Part shown: positions 32,559-40,007 of the stretch, in pieces
How the letters are laid out: the number at the start of each line of letters is the position of its first letter
How positions within the stretch are numbered: the first letter of the stretch is position 1
Assembly (NCBI GenBank): GCA_964577985.1
Contig: CAZOAR010000025.1
Coordinates: 1-40,007 of the forward strand
Reading direction: 5' to 3'
Length of the DNA: 40,007 nt
Source of the DNA: CAZOAR01 sp964577985
GTDB taxonomy: Bacteria; Gemmatimonadota; CAZMKB01; CAZNLH01
Made by a program: the position numbers and the translations under genes
The notes under the pieces: model-generated
What the model was told of the DNA's origin: nothing
Databases searched by the model: none
What the model saw: the letters and a program-made list of their open reading frames with translations, nothing else

Positions 32559-33352
32559 GCTGGAACGTGGGGCCTGCGAAAAAAGGCGACACGCAATCGA
32601 AGGAGTTATGGAGCAGGTTCTGGGGACGTGATCGGGACATCAGAAAAGTCTATTCAAACGATGACAGAGTACGCCTGAATCTGATGAAGGCTGTCGATGT
32701 CGGAGGCAAAAGAATTCTGGAGGTCGGTGGGGGGAGTGGGAGAGACAGCCTGGAAATGGCTCGCGGAGGGGCGATATGTTTTGTGCTCGACTACACGACG
32801 ACAGCGTTGGATCTGGTGAGATCACAGTGTGAAGCGGGGTCTGGCGTACCTCGCCTGATCTGCGGTGACGCCTTTAAGCTACCCATCAAGGATTGCAGCG
32901 TTGATGTCGTCTTCCACCAGGGGTTGATGGAACATTTCCGGGAGCCCGACGGACTCCTGGAGGAGAATAGGCGCGTGCTCAAGGATGGTGGCCACCTGCT
33001 GGTAGACGTGCCTCAGCGTTACCATGTCTACACGATCCTGAAGCAGACGCTGATCTGGATGAACAGGTGGTTCGCCGGTTGGGAGACCCAGTACAGCATA
33101 GGAGAGCTTGAGGATATTATGAGGTCGCACCGGATGGATCCCGTGCTATCCTATGGTGACTGGATGTCTCCGAGCATCTTTTATCGCAGCATCAGGGAGG
33201 CGTTCTTTCTCTTCGGTCTGGAACTACCCATGTATCCATGGGCGCCGTTCCGGAGAATCAGACTCCGGGCAAAGAAGTGGTTGATGACCAGGAGGATCTC
33301 TTTCTATTCCTTTCATGTCATAGGTGTGATCGGGAAAAAGCGCGAACGCTGA
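32555..33352 (+). CDS. class I SAM-dependent methyltransferase
   Basis: A 265-residue methyltransferase with motif I LEVGGGSGRDSLEMA (about 50-64), the acidic strand end CFVLDYT, GDAFKLPI and VVFHQGLMEHFREPDG, then a later VLKDGGHLLVDVPQ strand. This is the Rossmann-type fold. The last 90 residues, with a hydrophobic FYRSIREAFFLFGLEL and a basic RIRLRAKKWLMTRR, could touch a membrane or a lipid. It sits between a phosphoesterase and a glycosyltransferase, which suggests, but does not show, modification of a surface glycan or lipid. Confidence 0.85.
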   Translation: MSWNVGPAKKGDTQSKELWSRFWGRDRDIRKVYSNDDRVRLNLMKAVDVGGKRILEVGGGSGRDSLEMARGGAICFVLDYTTTALDLVRSQCEAGSGVPRLICGDAFKLPIKDCSVDVVFHQGLMEHFREPDGLLEENRRVLKDGGHLLVDVPQRYHVYTILKQTLIWMNRWFAGWETQYSIGELEDIMRSHRMDPVLSYGDWMSPSIFYRSIREAFFLFGLELPMYPWAPFRRIRLRAKKWLMTRRISFYSFHVIGVIGKKRER

Positions 33353-33353
33353 T

Positions 33354-34469
33354 ATGAAAATATTGTTGATCAACTGGCAGGACTGGACGAATCCGATGGC
33401 CGGTGGCGCGGAGGTTCACGCGAAGGAGATCTTCAGCAGGCTTGTTGAAAAGGGCCATTCTGTGGACCTCCTCTGCTCCTCTTATCCGTCTGCGCCGCGT
33501 GAGGAGATTGTTGATGGCGTCCGAGTAGTCCGTCGTGGCGGGAGATTCAATTTTAATTTTGTTGCGGCGATGACCCTGCTGAGAGAGTTCAAGGGGAAGG
33601 GATATGATATCCTGGTGGAAGACCTCAACAAAATCGCGTTTTTCACACCCCTTTTTCTTCGGATGCCCCGCCTGGTTATCGTCCATCATCTCTTCGGATC
33701 GACCGTATTCCGCGAGGTTGCCTGGCCTGTGGCCGCCTATGTATACGCCTGGGAGCTTCCACTGAAAAGTGTTTACCACGCGTCCAGGTTTGAGGTGGTG
33801 TCGGAATCTACAAAGGAAGATCTTGTCGAAAGAGGCCTCCCTTCAGAGAACATCCACGTGGTCTACAACGGCCTTGATCACGAAATACACTCGGGCGGCG
33901 GTAATGGCGGACCGGAAGACCCTCCATATATCCTTTATTTCGGGCGTCTCAAGCGATACAAGAGGATTGAGATTATCATTGAGGCCTTCCGGGACATCGT
34001 GAAAAAAGTGGAGAACGTTCGGCTGGTGATCGCCGGAGACGGTGACCATAGTGATGCGCTCGAGATGCTCGGTGAGTCGCTCGGGCTTGGCGACAGGCTG
34101 ACCTTCACGGGCAGGGTATCGGACGCCGAAAAGACTCGGCTTTTCAGGGGAGCCACCCTGGCCATGAATACCTCCGAGAAGGAGGGGTGGGGGATGACAA
34201 ATGTCGAGGCGCAGGCATGCGGTTGCCCGGTGATCGCGGCCGATTCCCCTGGTTTGCGCGAGTCGGTGGTGAACGGGAAGACGGGCTTTGTAGTGCCGGT
34301 GGAAACAGGGGAACTGGTTGATAGAGCGGTGGAGATTCTGCAGAATCCTCAATTGAGGGCGAGCCTGTCCGCGCAGGCGCTGCGGTGGGCTGCACGGTTC
34401 AGCTGGGATGAGGCGGCAGACAGGACCCTTGAGATCCTGGAGCTTGTGCTGGAGGAAGAGGGTGGATAG
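33354..34469 (+). CDS. family 4 glycosyltransferase
   Basis: A 371-residue GT-B enzyme of the GT4 family that would transfer a sugar from a nucleotide donor. The N-terminal acceptor half starts MKILLINWQDWTNPMAGGAEVHAKEIF, and the C-terminal donor half has ILYFGRLKRYKRIEIIIEAF, LVIAGDGDHSDALE and the E-x7-E pattern in EKEGWGMTNVEAQACGCPVIA. It starts two bases after the methyltransferase stop and overlaps the following gene by eight bases. The acceptor is unknown. Confidence 0.9.
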   Translation: MKILLINWQDWTNPMAGGAEVHAKEIFSRLVEKGHSVDLLCSSYPSAPREEIVDGVRVVRRGGRFNFNFVAAMTLLREFKGKGYDILVEDLNKIAFFTPLFLRMPRLVIVHHLFGSTVFREVAWPVAAYVYAWELPLKSVYHASRFEVVSESTKEDLVERGLPSENIHVVYNGLDHEIHSGGGNGGPEDPPYILYFGRLKRYKRIEIIIEAFRDIVKKVENVRLVIAGDGDHSDALEMLGESLGLGDRLTFTGRVSDAEKTRLFRGATLAMNTSEKEGWGMTNVEAQACGCPVIAADSPGLRESVVNGKTGFVVPVETGELVDRAVEILQNPQLRASLSAQALRWAARFSWDEAADRTLEILELVLEEEGG

Positions 34470-35859
34470 CCTGAGAAAGAACGCCGAGAAGGTCGTGACG
34501 ACGCTCACGCGGAGTGGCTTCATGGCCTGTTTCGCAGGGGGATGCGTCAGGGACATGATGATGAATAATCGTCCTGTGGACTATGATATAGCAACCGACG
34601 CGCGCCCGGAAGATGTAATCGAACTCTTCGAAACGGTTGTCCCGGTGGGTCGGGAATTCGGAGTCGTCGTGGTCGTCTTGGGCGGGCAGTCGTATGAGGT
34701 TGCCACGTTCCGCAGGGAGGGAGTGTACGAAGATGGACGAAGGCCCTCTTCGGTGCAGTTCACCGATGCAGCAGAGGAAGACGCTCGGAGAAGGGACTTC
34801 ACGATCAATGGCATATTCTATGACCCGCTGCGGGACGAGTATCTCGATTACGTTGGTGGGCGGGAAGACATCCGGAGCGGTATTGTCCGGTGCGTGGGGG
34901 ATCCGAGAGAACGTTTCAGCGAAGACAGGCTCAGGATCCTCAGGGCAATACGATTCGCTTCACGCTTCGGGTTCACGATCGATCCCGAAACCAGAGATGC
35001 CATACGCGGGTTGGCGCCATCAGCGCGAGACGTGAGTGCGGAGAGAATCAGGGATGAACTCGTGAAGGTCCTTCTCGGCCCTCACCCCGACGAAGGGATC
35101 CGGCTCATGCAGGAACTGGGGGTACTGGAGGTGATTCTTCCTGAGATCTCGAAGATGGATGGAGTGGAACAACCTGCCGAATTCCATCCTGAGGGAGATG
35201 TACTGACACACACGCTGCTCATGTTGCATGAGATGGCATTGTCCTCGTCCAAGCACTTCCCACTGGAACCGATGGGGAGTGACGCCGGCGATGTAGACTC
35301 AGCCGACATCGAGTCCCGGGGTAAGATGGTCCTGGCCATGGGCGTGCTCCTCCATGATGTGGGTAAGCCTGAAACGATGCAGAGGAAAGACAGAATCAGG
35401 TTCAACAATCACACAGGTGTCGGCGCGGAGATAGCCCTTTCCGTCATGAAACGGTTGAGGTTCTCGCGGAGGGATATGCGGGAGGTCGTGTCCCTGGTCA
35501 AGGACCATCTGAAATTCATCGAGGTCAAGAGGATGCGCGATAGCACGCTGAAACGATTCATGATGACTGATGGGTTCCCGACCCATCTCGAACTCCACCG
35601 ACTCGACTGCCTCGCGAGCCATGGCGATCTTGAAAACTACCACTTCTGTGCCGAAAAGCTCGACGAGATGGCCCGGACGCCACCTCCGCTTCAGTGTCTG
35701 CTCACCGGTGACGACCTGATCAGACTCGGTTTCAAACCGGGACCAGTCTTCAAGGAGATTCTCTCCTTCATTGAGGATATGCAGCTGGAGGGCAGGATCA
35801 GTACCAGGCAGGAGGCCATTGAAGCCGTTGGCGAACAGAAGCGCAGGCGCGGCTGGTGA
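34462..35859 (+). CDS. cca: CCA tRNA nucleotidyltransferase/poly(A) polymerase family protein
   Basis: About 465 residues. The nucleotidyltransferase head has FAGGCVRDMMMNNRPVDYDIAT (with the catalytic D-x-D) and RRDFTINGIFYDP, then GDPRERFSEDRLRILRAIRF, typical of class II CCA-adding enzymes. A C-terminal HD domain contains LLHDVGKPE and KDHLKF. It probably repairs the CCA end of tRNA; poly(A) polymerase activity is possible. GTG at 34462 has GGAGG six bases upstream; an ORF from 34408 lies inside the glycosyltransferase. It lies between two GT4 genes, probably by chance of operon layout. Confidence 0.88.
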   Translation: MDSLRKNAEKVVTTLTRSGFMACFAGGCVRDMMMNNRPVDYDIATDARPEDVIELFETVVPVGREFGVVVVVLGGQSYEVATFRREGVYEDGRRPSSVQFTDAAEEDARRRDFTINGIFYDPLRDEYLDYVGGREDIRSGIVRCVGDPRERFSEDRLRILRAIRFASRFGFTIDPETRDAIRGLAPSARDVSAERIRDELVKVLLGPHPDEGIRLMQELGVLEVILPEISKMDGVEQPAEFHPEGDVLTHTLLMLHEMALSSSKHFPLEPMGSDAGDVDSADIESRGKMVLAMGVLLHDVGKPETMQRKDRIRFNNHTGVGAEIALSVMKRLRFSRRDMREVVSLVKDHLKFIEVKRMRDSTLKRFMMTDGFPTHLELHRLDCLASHGDLENYHFCAEKLDEMARTPPPLQCLLTGDDLIRLGFKPGPVFKEILSFIEDMQLEGRISTRQEAIEAVGEQKRRRGW

Positions 35860-35922
35860 ACGCTGAGTGCGGGTTATATCGACCAGCTTCCTGATCGGAT
35901 TTCAGACACAGGTGTCTATTCC

Positions 35923-37140
35923 ATGCGGGTATTGTTCATCGTAACGGCATACAAACGCAGCGACGAAGACGTCATAACTCCCTGGATGACGGAGTTGATC
36001 CTCAATCTCAAGGAGAGGGGTGTTGACGTGGAGGTCTTCGCGCCTTCCTACAAAGGGTTGAGGGAACACACCGTCGATGGTATTCGCGTGCGGAGGTTCC
36101 GATATTTCTTTTCGAGGTGGGAGAGTCTTACGCACGATCAGACTGCTCCGGACAGGCTGGAAAGAGGGCTGTTTGTGAAACTACTGGTTCCCTTCTTCGT
36201 TGTTGGAGGCATTATCGGGATAGTTCGGCTCGCGAGAAAGGAGAAGTACGATATCCTGCAGGCGCACTGGCCGATACCCTCTTTTATCCTGGCCCGAGCC
36301 GGCGGGATGATGAGAGACACCCGGATCGTTTCCTCTTTCTATGGGGTGGAGCTCAGATGGGTGAGGAACAAGCTGCCTTTTCTGAAATCATTCCTCAGAT
36401 GGGCCATAAATGGCTCTGACGCTGTCACCGCCATAACGTCCTCAACGGCAAGTGAGATAACGTTGGTCCAGGACACCGACGTGAGAATAATCCCATACTC
36501 GGTGGGGCTTGGAGGAAAATCAGCGCCGGCGGATGAGCCGGATGGCGCTACCTCCGGTTCCGATTCGGATGGAGTAATACTGTTCGCAGGTAGATTAGTC
36601 GAGCGCAAGGGCGTCGATTACCTGTTGCGGGCGCTTAAGTCCGTTAGAGACAAGCATGACGCCAGGCTGGTGATTGTCGGCGATGGGCCTGAAAGGGAGA
36701 GGCTTGTGGCGCTGGCTGTGGAGCTGGGGATTGAGAACGCCGTCACGTTTGCCGGTTTTGTCGATGATGACCAACTCGCCGGCTACTACAGAGCGTGCAG
36801 CATGCTGGTGCTGCCCGCTGTGTTTGACAGGAAAGGCGATACGGAGGGTCAGGGTGTGGTCCTGGTGGAAGCAATGAGCTTCGGGAAGCCGGTTATCGCT
36901 TCAGGTATAGGGGGGATCAGAGACGTCGTTGTGGATGGTGAAACAGGCATACTTGTCCCGGAGAAGGAGTGCGACCGTCTGAGTGCGGCAATAATCAGAC
37001 TCCTGGATGACAGAGAGATGGCAAGGGCGATGGGGTCGCGGGGGTACGAACGTTATCATGAAACCTATCGCTGGGAGGCGATAACGGACAAGTGGATAGA
37101 TCTGTACTCGACGCTGATCGAAAAGCAAGATGAGGGTTGA
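35923..37140 (+). CDS. family 4 glycosyltransferase
   Basis: A 405-residue GT-B glycosyltransferase, distinct from the first. The N-terminus is MRVLFIVTAYKRSDEDVITPWMTELIL, with a hydrophobic segment at about 86-102 (KLLVPFFVVGGIIGIVRL) that may bind the membrane. The donor half has VILFAGRLVERKGVDYLLRAL, LVIVGDGPERERLV and EGQGVVLVEAMSFGKPVIA, the usual GT4 nucleotide-sugar site. It is likely part of a surface glycan or glycolipid pathway with its neighbours. Confidence 0.9.
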   Translation: MRVLFIVTAYKRSDEDVITPWMTELILNLKERGVDVEVFAPSYKGLREHTVDGIRVRRFRYFFSRWESLTHDQTAPDRLERGLFVKLLVPFFVVGGIIGIVRLARKEKYDILQAHWPIPSFILARAGGMMRDTRIVSSFYGVELRWVRNKLPFLKSFLRWAINGSDAVTAITSSTASEITLVQDTDVRIIPYSVGLGGKSAPADEPDGATSGSDSDGVILFAGRLVERKGVDYLLRALKSVRDKHDARLVIVGDGPERERLVALAVELGIENAVTFAGFVDDDQLAGYYRACSMLVLPAVFDRKGDTEGQGVVLVEAMSFGKPVIASGIGGIRDVVVDGETGILVPEKECDRLSAAIIRLLDDREMARAMGSRGYERYHETYRWEAITDKWIDLYSTLIEKQDEG

Positions 37141-37333
37141 GCGTCCGGAGTTGCACTTTGGGGTTTCCGCGGTTACTATTATAAGCGACCGTCACAATCT
37201 GGCGGGTACGCAAGGGGACCGTTGATCTTCCCGGCATTCTGCGGGCAGGATGAGTGCTCCGGGCGATCGGAAGGGGAGGGTTTTCACTGATCGCGCACGG
37301 GGCGGACTCTTTCAGAATTGGTGCAGGGCAGGA
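37141..37333 (+). promoter_or_regulatory. gap with weak promoter candidate before the AlkP operon
   Basis: The gap of 193 bases contains TTGCAC (37151-37156) and TACTAT (37174-37179) with 17 bases between. The -10 box matches five of six but the -35 only three of six. The frame of the next gene reaches back to 37250, but the ATG at 37334 has the better ribosome site. Confidence 0.3.
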
Positions 37334-38872
37334 ATGGGAAAAAGGCCGAGAGTTATCGTTATTGGTGTGGATGGTGGGACGTTTGACCTGATATTACCAT
37401 GGGTATCGGAAGGAAAACTGCCCAACTTTGACAAGCTGATACGCAACGGAGCCTGGGGCAGACTGGAGAGCACGAATCCTCCTATCACACCCTGCGCCTG
37501 GACTTCGTTCAAGACCGGAGTGAATCCAGGAAAGCATGGAATCTGCGAGTTCTATTATCTGGACGAGGACAGGGAACTGCAGGTGGATTTCAACCGTTTT
37601 CGCGGTTATCCTTCGATCTGGAGGATTCTCTCAGAGAGTGGTTTGAGGTGTTGCATTTATAATGTGCCGTTCACGTTCCCGCCCGAAAAGGTGAACGGGA
37701 TCCTGATAAGTGGAATACTCTCCCCGTCCACAAACTCGAATTTTACTTATCCATCCGATTTCAAGTCAGAGCTGCTGAGCGCCATCCCCGACTATAAGAT
37801 ATTTACCGAGGCGCGCTATTCGGAGAGAGAATCCGATGTTAACGCTTACTACGAGAATCTCCTCGAGTTGATAGATGTTCAGTTCAGGACCTCGTCTTAC
37901 CTGCTGGACAGGGAAAGATGGGATCTCTTCATGATGGTCTTCAACGAGACAGATTTTGTTCAGCACTGGTTCTGGAAGTACCTGGACCCCGAGCACCCCG
38001 ACTACACGGAAGAGGGGAGAGAAAAGCATGGAGACAAGGCCTTTGAAATATACCGGCGGATAGACGGACATATCGGACAAATGATGGACCTTGTGGATGA
38101 CGATACCCTCTTCCTGATCATGTCAGATCACGGTGCGGGTCCGTTCATAAAGAGGATGTACATAAACAACTGGTTGAGACGAGAGGGATATTTATATCTC
38201 AAGAGGACGCCCGGAGTCCTCATGAAAAGGCTCGCTTATTGGCTGGGCGTTCACCCGCAGAGTGCCATCAACATCGCGTTCAGGGCCGGCCTTGCTCGTT
38301 TCAATCAGAGGGTCTCGTTCGGGAAGAAAAAGGCCATATTCTCGAAGTTGGGATATACTTTTGATGATGTGGACTGGAAAAGAACGAGAGCTTTCTCTTT
38401 CGGAAGTTATGGTCCCATATATCTCAATTCTGTTGACAGTCATCGGGATGGCATAGTCGGCGCCGAGGAGGTGCCGCGTCTGCGGGAGGAGATCGTCTCG
38501 AAGTTGAAGAAGATAGTGGATCCAGAGAGGCATATCAAGCTCGTCGACAGGGTCTGGGATCGAGAAGAGCTTTATCACGGACCGTTCGCGAAGTCGATGC
38601 CGGATATTATCTACTCGATGGATAATTTTTCGTATACGTCATCGTCCATGTTCGCCATGCCGTCAAACGACATCTTTTCCAGGCCATTGACCAGAAAGTC
38701 GGGAGACCACAGGCTGGATGGAATTTTCCTGGCTTATGGAGGCGGGGTGAAGTCGGGCTACAGCATGGAAGACCCCGGGATCATGGATGTCGCGCCGACG
38801 ATACTCGATTTTCTCGGTGTTGAAATCCCCGAGGAGATGGATGGGAAGCCTCTCATAGAGATTTTCAAGTGA
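37334..38872 (+). CDS. alkaline phosphatase superfamily phosphodiesterase-like protein
   Basis: About 512 residues of the type I phosphodiesterase/nucleotide pyrophosphatase group. Metal-site motifs are IGVDGGTFDLI near the start, PPITPCAWTSF (candidate Thr or Ser nucleophile), NETDFVQHWFW (Asp and His), IMSDHGAGP (Asp-His) and a final SGDHRLDGIFLA. No signal peptide or transmembrane helix precedes the domain, so it seems cytosolic, unusual for exported alkaline phosphatases. It overlaps the next gene as GTGA. A paralogue begins beyond that gene. It may act on a phospho-sugar or phospholipid head group, which is inference. Confidence 0.88.
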   Translation: MGKRPRVIVIGVDGGTFDLILPWVSEGKLPNFDKLIRNGAWGRLESTNPPITPCAWTSFKTGVNPGKHGICEFYYLDEDRELQVDFNRFRGYPSIWRILSESGLRCCIYNVPFTFPPEKVNGILISGILSPSTNSNFTYPSDFKSELLSAIPDYKIFTEARYSERESDVNAYYENLLELIDVQFRTSSYLLDRERWDLFMMVFNETDFVQHWFWKYLDPEHPDYTEEGREKHGDKAFEIYRRIDGHIGQMMDLVDDDTLFLIMSDHGAGPFIKRMYINNWLRREGYLYLKRTPGVLMKRLAYWLGVHPQSAINIAFRAGLARFNQRVSFGKKKAIFSKLGYTFDDVDWKRTRAFSFGSYGPIYLNSVDSHRDGIVGAEEVPRLREEIVSKLKKIVDPERHIKLVDRVWDREELYHGPFAKSMPDIIYSMDNFSYTSSSMFAMPSNDIFSRPLTRKSGDHRLDGIFLAYGGGVKSGYSMEDPGIMDVAPTILDFLGVEIPEEMDGKPLIEIFK

Positions 38873-39816
38873 CCGGATCGGAGACGCGAGGCGCCTGGAC
38901 AAATTACAGGAGGTACCTGTCTCTCGTATTCCTGATCATTTTTCTGGCATGGATTGTCGCGTACGCCGTCAACCACTGGCCAGATTTCAAGACGTTGAAG
39001 GATCTCTCGGCGGCTGAAATGGCGGGGATTCTCCTCGTGGCGTTTGCAGCCGTCTGGGTAAGAGGCCTCTTCACATTTCTGCTCGTTTCTCCCTTTGGCG
39101 CAAAGATCGGGGTGGTCGAAGCCTTTTTCATCTCTCTTGTTTCCACGGTCGGGAACTACGCGCTTCCCATGAGGGGTGGAATAGGCCTGAGGGCGGTTTA
39201 TCTGAAGCGGCGACATTTGATAGGATATAAAGAGTTTGCCAGGATTTCGCTGGCACGATTCGGCACTATCTTCTTTGTCGATTCGATACTCGGCCTCGCA
39301 ACGGTCTATCTGATGTGGCGATATGAAGGAGATCTCGACAAACCGATTCTCATCGTGCTTGCGGCGGCTTTTTTCGTATCGAGTTTCATCCAGCTCTCTT
39401 CCTGTTTTCGCCTTGAAGGTGCTGCGGGATTCCCGGCGCGCCAGCTCAAGAGGGCATCTCAACTGCTGCAAAAGAAAGGGCTTAAGATCAAGCTTATTCC
39501 CCTTGCCTTGCTCAATTCAATAATCAGAGTCATCTGGATTACCCTCTGTTTTCGAGCTCTTTCAGTGGATTTGTCTCTCCTTCAGGGCCTGTTGATATCT
39601 TCTCTGATCCCGCTTTCAATGATGGTCACCCTGACCCCGGGGAATCTCGGCATAACGGAGGGACTTCTCATATATGTAACCGGGATCTATGGCATAAGCC
39701 CCTCTATCGCCATAATGGGCTCAATGCTCATGCGCTCATCAGTAATTCTGTGGTCTCTCTTGATGATCCCTTTTCTCAGGAGGTTCTTTCGCGTGATAAG
39801 GAGTTGCGAACAATGA
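38869..39816 (+). CDS. flippase-like membrane protein (LPG synthase TM/UPF0104 family)
   Basis: A 315-residue integral membrane protein with about eight helices. It resembles the membrane domain of lysylphosphatidylglycerol synthase and AglD-type proteins: ISLVSTVGNYALPMRGGIGLRAVYL (conserved N-x-x-x-P-x-R-x-G pattern) and LTPGNLGITEGLLIY near residues 260-274. The family is linked with lipid or polyprenyl-phosphate transport or glycosylation. GTG at 38869 overlaps the upstream stop as GTGA. It sits between two alkaline phosphatase-type genes, which suggests a common task. Confidence 0.85.
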   Translation: MTGSETRGAWTNYRRYLSLVFLIIFLAWIVAYAVNHWPDFKTLKDLSAAEMAGILLVAFAAVWVRGLFTFLLVSPFGAKIGVVEAFFISLVSTVGNYALPMRGGIGLRAVYLKRRHLIGYKEFARISLARFGTIFFVDSILGLATVYLMWRYEGDLDKPILIVLAAAFFVSSFIQLSSCFRLEGAAGFPARQLKRASQLLQKKGLKIKLIPLALLNSIIRVIWITLCFRALSVDLSLLQGLLISSLIPLSMMVTLTPGNLGITEGLLIYVTGIYGISPSIAIMGSMLMRSSVILWSLLMIPFLRRFFRVIRSCEQ

Positions 39817-39850
39817 TGTTGAGTCCACACGGAAAGAAGGTGGCGGTGGG

Positions 39851-40007
39851 ATGAACAGGATAGCGGTAATCGGGATTGACGGCGGGACCATGGATCTGGT
39901 GAGGCCCTGGGTGCGTGAAGGGAAGCTTCCGAATATCGGAAAACTGATGGAGAATGGTCAGTCCGGTGATCTGCAGAGTGTGGTTCCACCGCTGACCGGT
40001 CCGGCAT
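39851..40007 (+). CDS. second alkaline phosphatase superfamily protein (partial)
   Basis: The ATG at 39851 starts a frame open to the window edge; 52 codons are visible. It begins MNRIAVIGIDGGTMDLVRPW and reaches VVPPLTGPA, matching the first metal-site motif and the nucleophile region of the protein at 37334. By eye 24 of 37 aligned residues are identical. An AAGGTGG lies upstream. It is cut by the end of the window and is not damaged within it. It is the second member of a paired arrangement around the flippase-like gene. Confidence 0.85.
   Translation, partial: MNRIAVIGIDGGTMDLVRPWVREGKLPNIGKLMENGQSGDLQSVVPPLTGPA

Overview
This 40,007-base window looks like a single chromosomal stretch from a Gram-negative (diderm) bacterium with fairly high GC. 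About 37 genes are packed tightly and all but one lie on the + strand. The lineage cannot be fixed from sequence alone. A short primary-type sigma factor lacking region 1.1, a GldA/GldF/GldG-like ABC cassette with a DUF4340 protein, frequent TTG/GTG starts, and an OmpA-type outer-membrane protein next to a HEAT-repeat lipoprotein suggest an uncultured lineage related to the FCB group (for example Krumholzibacteria-, Eisenbacteria- or Latescibacteria-like). That assignment is inference. I see no transposase, integrase, CRISPR array, rRNA or tRNA.

Layout. 1-1361: rpoZ and an RpoD-like sigma factor, closed by a clear terminator. 1585-3987: comEC. 3944-8791: a strong sigma-70-type promoter inside the comEC 3' end, a structured leader of about 280 nt, then an ABC ATPase, permease, GldG-like protein and DUF4340 protein, closed by a terminator. 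8924-9847: a TIM-barrel sugar isomerase-like protein. 9939-15121: a promoter and the overlapping mutL-miaA-nadC-birA-coaX operon. 15228-17400: groES-groEL behind a promoter and a textbook CIRCE operator. 17412-18575: an isolated minus-strand radical SAM/SPASM gene with its own promoter, sharing a terminator with groEL. 18652-21120: promoter, leader, HEAT lipoprotein and coiled-coil OmpA protein. 21151-23297: a creatininase-family hydrolase overlapping a protein with a degenerate GGDEF domain. 23343-25445: promoter, an attenuator-like leader, an FmdB-type zinc ribbon and argS. 25502-27467: PfkB kinase and purM. 27596-31757: ribD-ribE-ribBA-ribH-nusB. 31833-40007: metallophosphoesterase, methyltransferase, two GT4 glycosyltransferases flanking a CCA-adding enzyme, then two AlkP-superfamily proteins flanking a flippase-like membrane protein. 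The second AlkP gene runs off the window.

How the genes work together. Most of the window is housekeeping: transcription, mismatch repair, tRNA maturation, NAD/CoA/biotin/riboflavin metabolism, folding, purine synthesis and tRNA charging. The parts most likely to hold new biology are the 3' envelope-type locus (twin cytosolic-looking AlkP enzymes around a flippase-like protein), the orphan SPASM enzyme, the creatininase/pseudo-GGDEF pair, and several structured leaders: before the Gld-like operon, before fmdB, between ribD and ribE, and between groES and groEL. No clear-cut undescribed defence or mobile system is visible.
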